This document shows, piece by piece, positions 13,532-21,848 of a stretch of 28,855 nucleotides of DNA; the first letter of the stretch is position 1, and the number at the start of each line of letters is the position of its first letter. Source of the stretch: a virus; the IMG/VR virus record IMGVR_UViG_3300043436_002545, positions 1-28,855 of that record; one strand, given 5' to 3'. The position numbers and the translations under genes were made by a program. Below the pieces are notes generated by a model. It was not told the DNA's origin, did no database searches, and saw only the letters and a program-made list of their open reading frames with translations.

Positions 13532-13905
13532 TGGCAATAGACATAATACAGAATGCAATGATTAAGGCTGAAAGATTAGCTACACTGATGGTAAAAGATC
13601 AGGTGAGAGCTTCTGCTTATAAGACCGGTAACTTAATGCAATCTGTTTCTGTGTTAGCGGAAAGATCAGGTAATGTAGTTTTACTTGTTTTAAACGACCC
13701 GACTACTTACGGTGACTTCACAGATTTTGGTACCAAGCCCTTTCGAGCAACAACCTCGGGGCCATTTAATCCTAACCCCGGAAAGGGAGAAGGCGGGATT
13801 ATTCCCCGTTTCTGGTCAACACTAGAAGACACACAAATAGAAAGAATAGAGATGATATTCGATGAGGAAATAGATTCTGCAATAGAACAAGATTTAGAAC
13901 TATGA
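13531..13905 (+). CDS. HK97 gp10-like head-tail joining protein
   Basis: 124 aa. The N-terminal helix (IIQNAMIKAERLATLMVKDQ) is followed by AYKTGNLMQSVSV, where this family has a TGxLRxSI motif. Later comes PTTYGDFTDFGTKPFRA, matching the family pattern Y...vEfGT.p..a.PF. HK97 gp10-type proteins help join tail to head or complete the tail. The gene lies in the expected place between the tail completion protein and the tail assembly chaperone, with coupled starts on both sides (TAATG and ATGA). Confidence 0.65.
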   Translation: MAIDIIQNAMIKAERLATLMVKDQVRASAYKTGNLMQSVSVLAERSGNVVLLVLNDPTTYGDFTDFGTKPFRATTSGPFNPNPGKGEGGIIPRFWSTLEDTQIERIEMIFDEEIDSAIEQDLEL

Positions 13906-14651
13906 ACAAAATAGAATTTAAGATCGGCAAAAAAGAATATGAGGTTAAGGATGTTAACCTTATGAACTATAAAGATATTCTAGAGATGCTGGAGAATCCA
14001 GATAAGGATACTCCTTACGAAATAGTCGAGATGTTGTCCGGATGTCCTAAAGAAGAACTGATGGCATTAAAAACTGTTGACTGGTACTTCTTATGGCGGG
14101 AGGTTGAAGACATGCTTTTAGGTTCTTCAACATCTACAACCACCATAGTTCCTGTCATCGAATTTCAAGGAGTGCGTTACAGCCTTCCTTCAATCGAAGA
14201 TATGTCTATCGGGGAATTTGCAGATCTAGACGTTATCACGTCTGGAACAAGTCCAGAAAAAAGAATGGCAGAGATAGCAGCAATTCTCTACAGACCAATT
14301 GTCGAAGAAACGCCTGAGTACATTAAGATAGAATCTTATTCTTTAGAAGGAACCAGAAAAAGACAGAAACTGTTTCAGTATCTTCCCTTGACTGCAATTA
14401 AATCTGCAAACACTTTTTTTTTGCAGTGTCTAAATCAATCTCTAAAGAATATGCTGGACTCTTTAACGTCGGAGAAGAACAACTCGACGTTCCTAGAAGA
14501 CCTGGCGGACCTAGAAAAATCTCACCCGCAAGATCTTGGTGGACTCTCATTAACGTCCTTTCTGGAGAAAATCCCCTCAGATTTGAACAAGCTACAAAAT
14601 TACCTCTCCGGTCAGGCCTCAATTGGCTTGCTTGGAAACGAGATGAAATAA
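13902..14651 (+). CDS. Tail assembly chaperone, unshifted form
   Basis: 249 aa. It starts in an ATGA overlap with the joining protein gene. It is an acidic, mostly helical protein with an N-terminal strand (MNKIEFKIGKKEYEVKDVN) and a core containing PSIEDMSIGEFADLD. Its position upstream of the tape measure, and the overlapping -1 frame after a run of nine T, match the lambda gpG/gpGT arrangement. There a small share of ribosomes shift to make a longer product, and the two forms coat the tape measure during tail assembly. In the unshifted frame translation continues past the slip site to the stop at 14649-14651. Confidence 0.65.
   Translation: MNKIEFKIGKKEYEVKDVNLMNYKDILEMLENPDKDTPYEIVEMLSGCPKEELMALKTVDWYFLWREVEDMLLGSSTSTTTIVPVIEFQGVRYSLPSIEDMSIGEFADLDVITSGTSPEKRMAEIAAILYRPIVEETPEYIKIESYSLEGTRKRQKLFQYLPLTAIKSANTFFLQCLNQSLKNMLDSLTSEKNNSTFLEDLADLEKSHPQDLGGLSLTSFLEKIPSDLNKLQNYLSGQASIGLLGNEMK
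14414..14422 (+). other. Slippery T-run for -1 frameshift (nine T)
   Basis: In the zero frame the codons read ACT TTT TTT TTG, so the heptamer T-TTT-TTT is present. Slipping back by one base keeps Phe codons in both P and A sites. Nine consecutive T could also cause slippage by RNA polymerase. I did not define a stimulatory downstream structure. Confidence 0.6.
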
Positions 14652-14701
14652 AGAAACAAGAACTTGCCTTACAAGCCCAAACTAAAAATCTAATGAGATG
14701 A
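14420..14701 (+). CDS. -1 frame extension of the tail assembly chaperone (T domain)
   Basis: Reading in the -1 frame from the T-run gives about 93 more residues, making a fusion of about 266 aa (173 from the zero frame). The extension is basic and Trp-rich (ARSWWTLINVLSGENPLRFE, then LPLRSGLNWLAWKRDE), resembling T domains that bind the tape measure: a Leu-Pro-Leu segment, then Asn-Trp-Leu-Ala and a charged helix. Its stop overlaps the next ATG (ATGA), which supports real translation of this frame. An ATG at 14426 exists but no separate start signal is evident. Confidence 0.6.
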   Translation, partial: FAVSKSISKEYAGLFNVGEEQLDVPRRPGGPRKISPARSWWTLINVLSGENPLRFEQATKLPLRSGLNWLAWKRDEIKKQELALQAQTKNLMR

Positions 14702-16614
14702 GCATAGTTTCCACTCTAAAAAACCCACCGATCTGGTCTCCAGCCTACAACCCAATTATTTGGGAAGTCTTATCTGACCAGACTAGTCAGTTTAAATTCA
14801 GGTATGTCTTCGACGTTTATATTAACGAAGACGCGTATCTAAGATATAAAATTCCAGCCAACCCAGGCGGAGCAGGTATAATTGATGTGTCCTCCCTTGT
14901 ACAAGGTGCACTGGCTATAGCACAAAACCTTCCTTTCCTTTCTGATAAACATTTCTACGACGGACAAAATATGGCTGCCGAAGTTTACTGTAAGGTTGGA
15001 GAAGAGTATGCAGCTTCAGCAACTTCTACCCCTATTCTGTATGACGGACTGGGCAACATAGGTTCACCAGCCTACGGACTATATGCTGATGACTTGTTTA
15101 ACCCAGCTCCTAACTCTACCAGTCCGGTGGTGGCTTACGCTGCCGCTCAGGGTGCCACAGAAAACTATGACTACCAGGCCACAGGCGGCGAGGATATAAT
15201 GGAGTACATTATGGACTCACCTATACGGAAATTCCTGCGCACAGAACCTGATAATCCGAGTCAAATTAGATCTGATGAAACGGTTACCCTTAGTTGGTTA
15301 AACTGGGACTTCTTAGCAGCGACAGGACCACGAGCGGTACCTTACGCCATGAAAACAACTCTTTCACAAAACGGGGTTACGACTGGCGAAAAGGTAACTT
15401 ATAACACAATCACAAATGGAGGTCAGTGGTCGGCGACAGGTTCGTGGAACAATCCATCCGCTGCGACAGGTCCTACTTCATCTGCTTTTTATCTGTCGAA
15501 CTTTAAGCAAGATCTTACGACCCTGACCGACTTTGTGATGGATCAGGATTACTTCTTTGGCGATGATTACGGCTGCGGTAAGAACGCAATCGGTACTATC
15601 TTCCCTAGCACAATCACTGCTAGTCTATCTCCGGCCACTGCATTTGCAGTTGCTAATGGACCAACGGCGGGATTCTTACAGCCACAAAATCAGTCTGATT
15701 GCACAGGCGGTTTATCTTTAGGAACCACGGGTTACTCGGGCATTGCTTACCGCACAATGACTGTTGATAACGGATCAGTCATCAACATCACAGTTAAGTC
15801 ACAGAACAATGTGGGCACTAGTTACCCAACCATGTATCTGTACGGATCAACCGGTACACCAACCTCCGGAGCAACATGGGAATCGATCAGTGCATTCACT
15901 TCTTCTGGCCCAACTGGAGGTAAGCTAACTTACTCTATTACAAACTACACGACTATCAAAGCTTACACAGCTTTAGGTATTCGTTTCCAAGCAACTACAA
16001 CACTACAGCCCTGCGGAAGCTACGGCTGCTTTTCTGATATCTGGACAATCACAATCGACAACCCTGAGTTTGATCAGATCTGTTTTCAGCTATTTCCTTA
16101 CCAGACTTACGGATCTACTGCACTCGGGGCAACCGGTATATCAGAACAAGTGTGTTATAATATAAACGATGACAATTGTTGGGGGTTCGAACCAATCAGA
16201 TTTACATGGTTAAACAGCCTAGGCGGACGCGAATGGTATACGTTTATCAAGAGAAACACATACACGCAAAACGCAGCACGTGATACCTTTTATCAACTCC
16301 CTGGATATTGGTCTTCTTCACAGTGGTCAATTCAAGACTTAAATCCGTCTAGATGGGGCACGACAGTATTCAAAGTGCAGTTAGAAAATTCTTGGACGGC
16401 TTCGACCGATTGGATCACGGAAGAGCAATCAGCCTGGTTAAGATCTATGTTTGCTTCACCATCCGTGCATGTTTACCTTCCAGGAAGATCTACACCAAGC
16501 TTAATTACAATCACAGATGCTAGCTATTCTGTGCAAACCTATGCAAGACAGAAATTATTCCAATACTTCGTGTCTTTCGTAGAAGCTCAGCCAGACATAG
16601 TACAATCCTATTAA
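14698..16614 (+). CDS. Large tail structural protein, possibly distal tail/baseplate
   Basis: 638 aa, beta-rich, no membrane segment. The N-terminal ~220 residues and the C-terminal ~180 residues look like two parts of one conserved tail protein (for example RFTWLNSLGGREWYTFIKRN near residues 500-520). Between them, about residues 300-450, lies a Thr/Ser/Gly-rich segment reading like an inserted beta-sandwich, similar to carbohydrate-binding modules. Many xTG turns (AATG, GSTG, GPTG) occur throughout. Its place between the chaperone and the tape measure, and coupling to the chaperone's -1 frame, point to a tail tip or baseplate component. The precise role is uncertain. Confidence 0.5.
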   Translation: MSIVSTLKNPPIWSPAYNPIIWEVLSDQTSQFKFRYVFDVYINEDAYLRYKIPANPGGAGIIDVSSLVQGALAIAQNLPFLSDKHFYDGQNMAAEVYCKVGEEYAASATSTPILYDGLGNIGSPAYGLYADDLFNPAPNSTSPVVAYAAAQGATENYDYQATGGEDIMEYIMDSPIRKFLRTEPDNPSQIRSDETVTLSWLNWDFLAATGPRAVPYAMKTTLSQNGVTTGEKVTYNTITNGGQWSATGSWNNPSAATGPTSSAFYLSNFKQDLTTLTDFVMDQDYFFGDDYGCGKNAIGTIFPSTITASLSPATAFAVANGPTAGFLQPQNQSDCTGGLSLGTTGYSGIAYRTMTVDNGSVINITVKSQNNVGTSYPTMYLYGSTGTPTSGATWESISAFTSSGPTGGKLTYSITNYTTIKAYTALGIRFQATTTLQPCGSYGCFSDIWTITIDNPEFDQICFQLFPYQTYGSTALGATGISEQVCYNINDDNCWGFEPIRFTWLNSLGGREWYTFIKRNTYTQNAARDTFYQLPGYWSSSQWSIQDLNPSRWGTTVFKVQLENSWTASTDWITEEQSAWLRSMFASPSVHVYLPGRSTPSLITITDASYSVQTYARQKLFQYFVSFVEAQPDIVQSY

Positions 16615-16615
16615 T

Positions 16616-19429
16616 ATGGCAGGAAATTTACAACTATTTGCAATAAACAAAGTTGGGGAAACTTGTATTCTCCAACTTTCTTCGTATGATCCGATCAGGA
16701 TGACTTTGTCTGTTGCAGAACAAAATCCATTCGTTCCATCTTCGTACTATTCTCAGACTTTTAGAATTCCAGGTCAAGGCGAGAATGTTAATTTCTTTGA
16801 AGACGTCTATTCTGTCAATGGGTTTTCTTTCGACGCTACTAAAGCAGCAGAGGCATGGATACTTTCAGACGGATTCCTATTTACTGTAGGAAACCTTACT
16901 CTTAAGTCTGTTATCAGAAACGAGAAATACGGGATCATAGAATACGAAGTATTATTCATGGGAGACACATCCACGTTTGCATCGGATGTTGGAGACGGTT
17001 ATATGAACGAGATAGACACGTCGGCCCTAAATCATGCATTGACCTACGCTAACGTTACTTCTTCTTGGGGTGCAACCGCCGGGGGTACTGCTGGATTTAA
17101 GAACGGCGATGTTCTTTATCCTCTAATCGAATGGGGCTATAACTATAATTCTGCTTCGGTACCAACTCAAGTTACTCTATCTAATGGATTTCCTAAAGGA
17201 TCTACTGGTCCAGCTCCGGCTGGTTCTTTTACCGCAGGTACCACCGGTGGTTTAGATCTTAAACAGTGGAAACCAGCCACCAGAGTTAAATGGCTTTGGG
17301 ATCAGATTTTTGCAGAAGCAGGATACACTTACACATCTGCTTTTATAGAGTCTGACCTATTTGACAGAATGTATTTCATTTCTGACAACATAGCAAGATC
17401 AGAACAATTCTTGAATGTCGGAGTGTGTCAGATTGCTGGAAGAACCTTCAGGGTTCCACTCGGAGACACCCAAAGAATTTTCTTCACCAATATCATTGCA
17501 GATAGGGATAGAACCTTCGACACTATTCTCTCAGAATGGACTGCTCCTCTTACAGGAACTTATACCATTAGAATGTCTTTGAAGGCCAAAGTAGATCCAT
17601 CGGGAGGACCAACTGCTGTGTTCAGGATAGATTCAGTTAATAATGGAATCCCTTCATTTGGAAGTAACAACTCATTTTCGTCTTCTCCTGCTTTTACCTT
17701 TGTTTACACAAGCACCATCACAGGTTCTTATGTACAAGGGGATGTACTTTCCTACCAGTTGACCAATTTTTCCTTTTCGAATGCCAATCTTCTGTTATAC
17801 GATGTACTATTCGAAGTTTTAGATGGCCCCGACGATGTCATAGTTTCTAACTTTTACCCCGGAGAAGGATCGATGAAAAAGATCGATTTCATCAAAGGCG
17901 TTACCAAAATGTTTAATTTGGTGTTCGAACCCGATAGGGACTCGGCTAAATCATTTAAGGTTGAGCCTTGGATCGATTGGATTCAGGGCGGAGAACAGAA
18001 AGATTGGACAGAATATTTAGATGGATCTACCGACTTGCAGCAGATTCCAGTATTCCAAGATCAGCAAAGGAATCTAATCTTCACAGGAACAGACGATTCT
18101 GATATCCAGAACTTTACATTTCAGGAAGAGTACAAAAGGTCCTTTATGTTCCGTCAATACGATTCTGGAATTAACATCATCAAAGGAGTTCAAGAAACTA
18201 AAGTTCCTTTTGCAGGAACACCATTACAATCTTTGCCTTCTAAAACCGTCGCACAATATCCAAACTGGGTTTTCCCAACTGTTGCTAAATTACAAACTGG
18301 TGACCAAAACCAGCCAGGATCAGGAAGACTACAGCCAGTGCAGATCAAGCCAAGAATTCTGTTCTACAACGGACTCCAAGCAAACGATATTCCTTGGTAC
18401 CTGTTTCCGACTGTGGCGGGCACTACCGGTGCAATAGCACAAAATTCGTATCCACTAGTTTCAACCTTCGAAACCTGGCCACCTAGTAAGTTTACCCAAG
18501 AATTAACTTTCCAATCTAAACCTCAGCTTTGGTCACCCGAGGCAGACTACGTTCAAACAACAGCCAATGATCTGTACACTGTTTATTGGCAAGACTTTGT
18601 AGAATGGCTATACGACCCATTCAACAGAAAAGTCCTGGCTACTTTTAAACTCGACCCGAAGGTGGTTCAGTCATTAAAGTTCAACGACAAGATCTGGGTG
18701 AAAGATTCTTGGTACATGATCACCAAGATTACAGACTACCCAGTCGGAGACATAGCTAAGGTTAAGGTAGAAATGATTAAATGCCCAACACCTGCTCTTC
18801 CAAGGGTAACTGTTGGAGCTACTGGTCCTACGACTGGAGCATCTTGTGCTTCCGTTTCTCTCTGTTACACACAATCACTAACTGCAGAGAATACCTCCTA
18901 CAATTACGTGGACTGCTCAGGAAACTTACAGTCCATCACTCTTGCTCCAGATACCTGCAATGCAGTGTGCATGCTTTACCCACCGGTAAATCCACTTCCA
19001 GAATATTGGTCGGCTATAGTTACAGGTGGATGCACAGGCGGCGAGTACTTCGAGCTTGGTGAAGATGTTGAAATGAGCATTGGAGCTACGGGTGCAATTA
19101 TAGGCAATAATGTTCAAGGCGTTATTTACGGAGCGACCGGAGGCACATCTGGAACTTACATTCCAATGCAGTATTACTTTATTACCCCACAAAATGAAAT
19201 CAATGTTAATTTCAATGTGCCTTTCAACTACGGGGTTAAAATGGAGTTACTCTTTCCAACAGGCGTGTCTGGAGCAAGCATAGATTCTCAGACCATGATT
19301 CTAAAGACAAATGGTGTAACTGGATTCGCATATGCAGCGACGGGGTCTTACCAGCCAGTTACTGGAATCTTTCCTTTAGCTATCACTGGTGGATCAACCT
19401 ACACAGCAGAATTAGAAATCGATTTCTAA
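16616..19429 (+). CDS. Large tail/baseplate protein, possible hub
   Basis: 937 aa. Early residues contain TFRIPGQGENVNFFEDVY (about 48-65) and a DGFLFTVGNLTLKSV strand pair, a pattern I know from large tail proteins of Bacteroidota phages. Further on are KWLWDQIFAEAGYTYTSAF and IDFIKGVTKMFNLVFEPD followed by VEPWIDWI, reminiscent of hub-like domains. The C-terminal ~200 residues are a separate Gly/Thr-rich beta domain with GATG turns (for example VGATGPTTGASC), which may face outward. It starts 1 nt after the previous stop region and ends just before the tape measure promoter. Baseplate hub is the best guess, not shown. Confidence 0.5.
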   Translation: MAGNLQLFAINKVGETCILQLSSYDPIRMTLSVAEQNPFVPSSYYSQTFRIPGQGENVNFFEDVYSVNGFSFDATKAAEAWILSDGFLFTVGNLTLKSVIRNEKYGIIEYEVLFMGDTSTFASDVGDGYMNEIDTSALNHALTYANVTSSWGATAGGTAGFKNGDVLYPLIEWGYNYNSASVPTQVTLSNGFPKGSTGPAPAGSFTAGTTGGLDLKQWKPATRVKWLWDQIFAEAGYTYTSAFIESDLFDRMYFISDNIARSEQFLNVGVCQIAGRTFRVPLGDTQRIFFTNIIADRDRTFDTILSEWTAPLTGTYTIRMSLKAKVDPSGGPTAVFRIDSVNNGIPSFGSNNSFSSSPAFTFVYTSTITGSYVQGDVLSYQLTNFSFSNANLLLYDVLFEVLDGPDDVIVSNFYPGEGSMKKIDFIKGVTKMFNLVFEPDRDSAKSFKVEPWIDWIQGGEQKDWTEYLDGSTDLQQIPVFQDQQRNLIFTGTDDSDIQNFTFQEEYKRSFMFRQYDSGINIIKGVQETKVPFAGTPLQSLPSKTVAQYPNWVFPTVAKLQTGDQNQPGSGRLQPVQIKPRILFYNGLQANDIPWYLFPTVAGTTGAIAQNSYPLVSTFETWPPSKFTQELTFQSKPQLWSPEADYVQTTANDLYTVYWQDFVEWLYDPFNRKVLATFKLDPKVVQSLKFNDKIWVKDSWYMITKITDYPVGDIAKVKVEMIKCPTPALPRVTVGATGPTTGASCASVSLCYTQSLTAENTSYNYVDCSGNLQSITLAPDTCNAVCMLYPPVNPLPEYWSAIVTGGCTGGEYFELGEDVEMSIGATGAIIGNNVQGVIYGATGGTSGTYIPMQYYFITPQNEINVNFNVPFNYGVKMELLFPTGVSGASIDSQTMILKTNGVTGFAYAATGSYQPVTGIFPLAITGGSTYTAELEIDF

Positions 19430-19442
19430 ACACAATGACGCA

Positions 19443-19454
19443 AAATCATACTTA
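19443..19454 (+). promoter_or_regulatory. Late-type promoter element before the tape measure gene
   Basis: AAATCATACTTA, identical to the elements at 13042-13053 and 21830-21841. CATACTT (19447-19453) ends 8 nt before the ATG at 19462. The upstream TGCCA box is not recognisable here (AAACA). Confidence 0.55.
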
Positions 19455-19461
19455 ATTACAA

Positions 19462-21831
19462 ATGGCCAAAGAATTTGTTTTAAAAATTAACGGGGAACCA
19501 GCAGCAAAGACGATCAAGGGAATCCAAGATCAGATTACTGCTTTGGACGAAAAGATAAAGACCTCGGATATTAACGATCCCGACTTCTCCAATCTGATAG
19601 AAGAATCCAACAAAGCTAAACAGGCACTTGGTGTACTTCAGAAAGAAGGGGTAGACGGGCTTAAACCTAAAGGAGCCATAGAAGGTTTAAAAGGTATAGG
19701 ACAGTCGTTAAGTTCTATCCCAGGTCCAATCGGCGGTGCCGTATCAGGATTCCAAGGCCTCTCTAAGGCCGCGATGGCATTCGTGGCGAATCCGATCGGT
19801 GCAGTAATTACTGCACTTGTAGCTATCTTTGCAGCAGTCAACAAAGCAATCAACTCTACCGAGAAAGGTACATTCGCCTTAAATAAAGTGTTTGGTGCAC
19901 TCGGTGGTATCATTAAGCCGATCACCAAAGCAATCGGTGAACTTGCTGCTCTTGTAGCAGAAGGCCTCGTGAAAGCAATGGAATCAGCGATTGATGTGAT
20001 TAGCATCTTCGCACCTTCGTTTGGTGAAGCCGCAGATGCTGGAATGAAGCTTGCCCAAACGTTGAATGAGATTGACGAAGCCGAAGGAGATTTAGAAGTA
20101 GCCAGAGCAAAACAAAACAAACAGTTGGCGGAGACTAGAGAACTTTTGTCTGACACCAACGCTTCGTACGAGGACAGAAAGAAAGCTCTTGACCAGATTA
20201 AAACAGCAGAGACTGCTTTAGCCCAACAGGAAGTTGATTTAGCTAAGAAAAGGTTAGATGCTGCTAACGAAAAAGCTAAACAAGATGGCGAGTCTAAAGA
20301 AAACTTAGATGCTATTGACGCGGCTACCATTAAATTGTTGCAAACAGAACAAGATCTTGCGGCGAAGAGAAGGCAGTTTAACAAGGAAGAGAAAAAGCTG
20401 AAGGCTGAAGATGATGCTAAAGAAAAAGAAACTGCTGCTAAGGCTAAAGCATACGCAGATGAAAGATTAGCTGCACAAGACAAGATTAGAGCTGCTGAGC
20501 AAAAGAATCTTCTGGCTTCTATTAAAGATCAGGAAGAGAGAGATAAGAAGGCTGCAGAATTAGAATTACAAAATTCTAAGAGGGAAATTGACAGAGGAAA
20601 GTACACAGCCGCAGAGAAAAAGAAACTAAAATTAGAAGCAGATAAAACTTATGCTCTTCAGCTAGAGAAGATTAACAAGGATGCTGCCGATAAAGAATTA
20701 GCCGTACAGAAGGAGTTAGCAGATGCTCTTGTTAACACAGATCAGGAAAAGTTTGATAAACAACAACAGGATACTACTGACAACTACAACAAGCTAATAG
20801 AAAAGGCCGAAGGCAACGCAGAGATGATTGCCAAATTAGAAGCCCAGAAGTTAGAACTGTTGAAAGAGCAGGAAGAGCAGTTCAACAAGGATCAGGAAAA
20901 CAAGAAGAAAGCATCAGAGGAAAAGATCCTGGCGGATGCTAAAGAAGTTTACGAGAAAAGAATTAGCGAGATTGAAAAATCCTATGACAAAGAAGCAGCT
21001 TTGTTAGAGCAAAAAGGTTTATCCGATCGAGAACTCCGTAAACAACAAGACGAATTAGAACTTAAGGAACTAGAGGACAAACTTGCAGCGACTGAAAAAA
21101 ATACCGATGAGTATTACAAGCTAGAACTAGAGCTATACAGAAAGAAAAAAGAAATCCGTGACAAGGATTTTGAGGAGACTATAGCGAATCTAAATGCGGG
21201 ATACGACATAGCAGCTTCTTTAGGCCAGGGCCTGATGGAGTTAGATGCAATTAGAACGGAGACCAAACTAGCTAATGAAAACCTTACAGAGCAAGAAAGG
21301 GAAAAAATAGCCAAAGAGTCTTTTGAAAAGCAGAAGAAGTTACAATATGCTATGGCACTCATAGACGCGGCAAAAGCAGTTACCTCTATCATTGCTCAGT
21401 ATCCTAAATTTGACGGTGGATTTGCAATGACCGCCGCTTTGATTACTACTGGTATAACTACAGCATTTAACATCGCCAAGATTTCTGCTACCCAGTATCA
21501 ATCTAAAACAAGTTCAGGTTCTAAACCCGAGGCTAAGACAGCACCTTCAAGATATCAGATGGGTGGGGTACTTAGCGGACCAACACATGATATGGGCGGA
21601 ATTAAAACTGCTTTGGGAGAATTAGAAGGAGGAGAGTTTGTTATGAACCGCAGATCAACTGCTAACTTCCTACCTATTTTAGAGCAATTAAACAACTTAG
21701 GAAATGTACCAGGAGCACAAGTTCCTGCTATGACTCAAACTCCGATTGTCAAAACTTACGTGGTAGCTTCAGATATGACCTCTCAGCAAGAAGCAGATTC
21801 TAAACTTTCACAATTGGCAAGATTGGATTAA
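19462..21831 (+). CDS. Tape measure protein
   Basis: 789 aa. Residues ~78-130 are Gly-rich and hydrophobic (PIGAVITALVAIFAAVNKAI), a likely membrane-active segment. About 200-600 is long Lys/Glu/Ala coiled coil, the length-setting rod. A second hydrophobic part (~620-675) follows. The end, near 693-725, has YQMGGVLSGPTHDMGGIKTA and ELEGGEFVMNRRST, a closing motif common in tape measures of Bacteroidota phages. A fully extended helix of this size would suggest a tail of about 110-120 nm. It has its own CATACTT promoter. The long reverse-strand frame opposite it is a shadow of the Lys/Glu-rich coding. Confidence 0.85.
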   Translation: MAKEFVLKINGEPAAKTIKGIQDQITALDEKIKTSDINDPDFSNLIEESNKAKQALGVLQKEGVDGLKPKGAIEGLKGIGQSLSSIPGPIGGAVSGFQGLSKAAMAFVANPIGAVITALVAIFAAVNKAINSTEKGTFALNKVFGALGGIIKPITKAIGELAALVAEGLVKAMESAIDVISIFAPSFGEAADAGMKLAQTLNEIDEAEGDLEVARAKQNKQLAETRELLSDTNASYEDRKKALDQIKTAETALAQQEVDLAKKRLDAANEKAKQDGESKENLDAIDAATIKLLQTEQDLAAKRRQFNKEEKKLKAEDDAKEKETAAKAKAYADERLAAQDKIRAAEQKNLLASIKDQEERDKKAAELELQNSKREIDRGKYTAAEKKKLKLEADKTYALQLEKINKDAADKELAVQKELADALVNTDQEKFDKQQQDTTDNYNKLIEKAEGNAEMIAKLEAQKLELLKEQEEQFNKDQENKKKASEEKILADAKEVYEKRISEIEKSYDKEAALLEQKGLSDRELRKQQDELELKELEDKLAATEKNTDEYYKLELELYRKKKEIRDKDFEETIANLNAGYDIAASLGQGLMELDAIRTETKLANENLTEQEREKIAKESFEKQKKLQYAMALIDAAKAVTSIIAQYPKFDGGFAMTAALITTGITTAFNIAKISATQYQSKTSSGSKPEAKTAPSRYQMGGVLSGPTHDMGGIKTALGELEGGEFVMNRRSTANFLPILEQLNNLGNVPGAQVPAMTQTPIVKTYVVASDMTSQQEADSKLSQLARLD

Positions 21832-21841
21832 ATCATACTTA
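21815..21841 (+). promoter_or_regulatory. Late-type promoter element before the protease gene
   Basis: TGGCA (21815-21819, one mismatch to TGCCA), 14 nt, CATACTT (21834-21840), 8 nt, ATG at 21849. The element overlaps the end of the tape measure gene, including its stop codon. Confidence 0.55.
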
Positions 21842-21848
21842 TTAACAA

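Noticed and set aside
14426-14701. Separate gene starting at the ATG at 14426
   Set aside because: It has no start signal of its own and is better explained as the -1 frame extension entered at the T-run just upstream.
19638-20483. 281-aa open frame on the minus strand opposite the tape measure gene
   Set aside because: The sequence is Ser/Ala/Phe-rich, the expected antisense of Lys/Glu/Ala coiled-coil codons, with no gene-like start context. The forward gene is certain.
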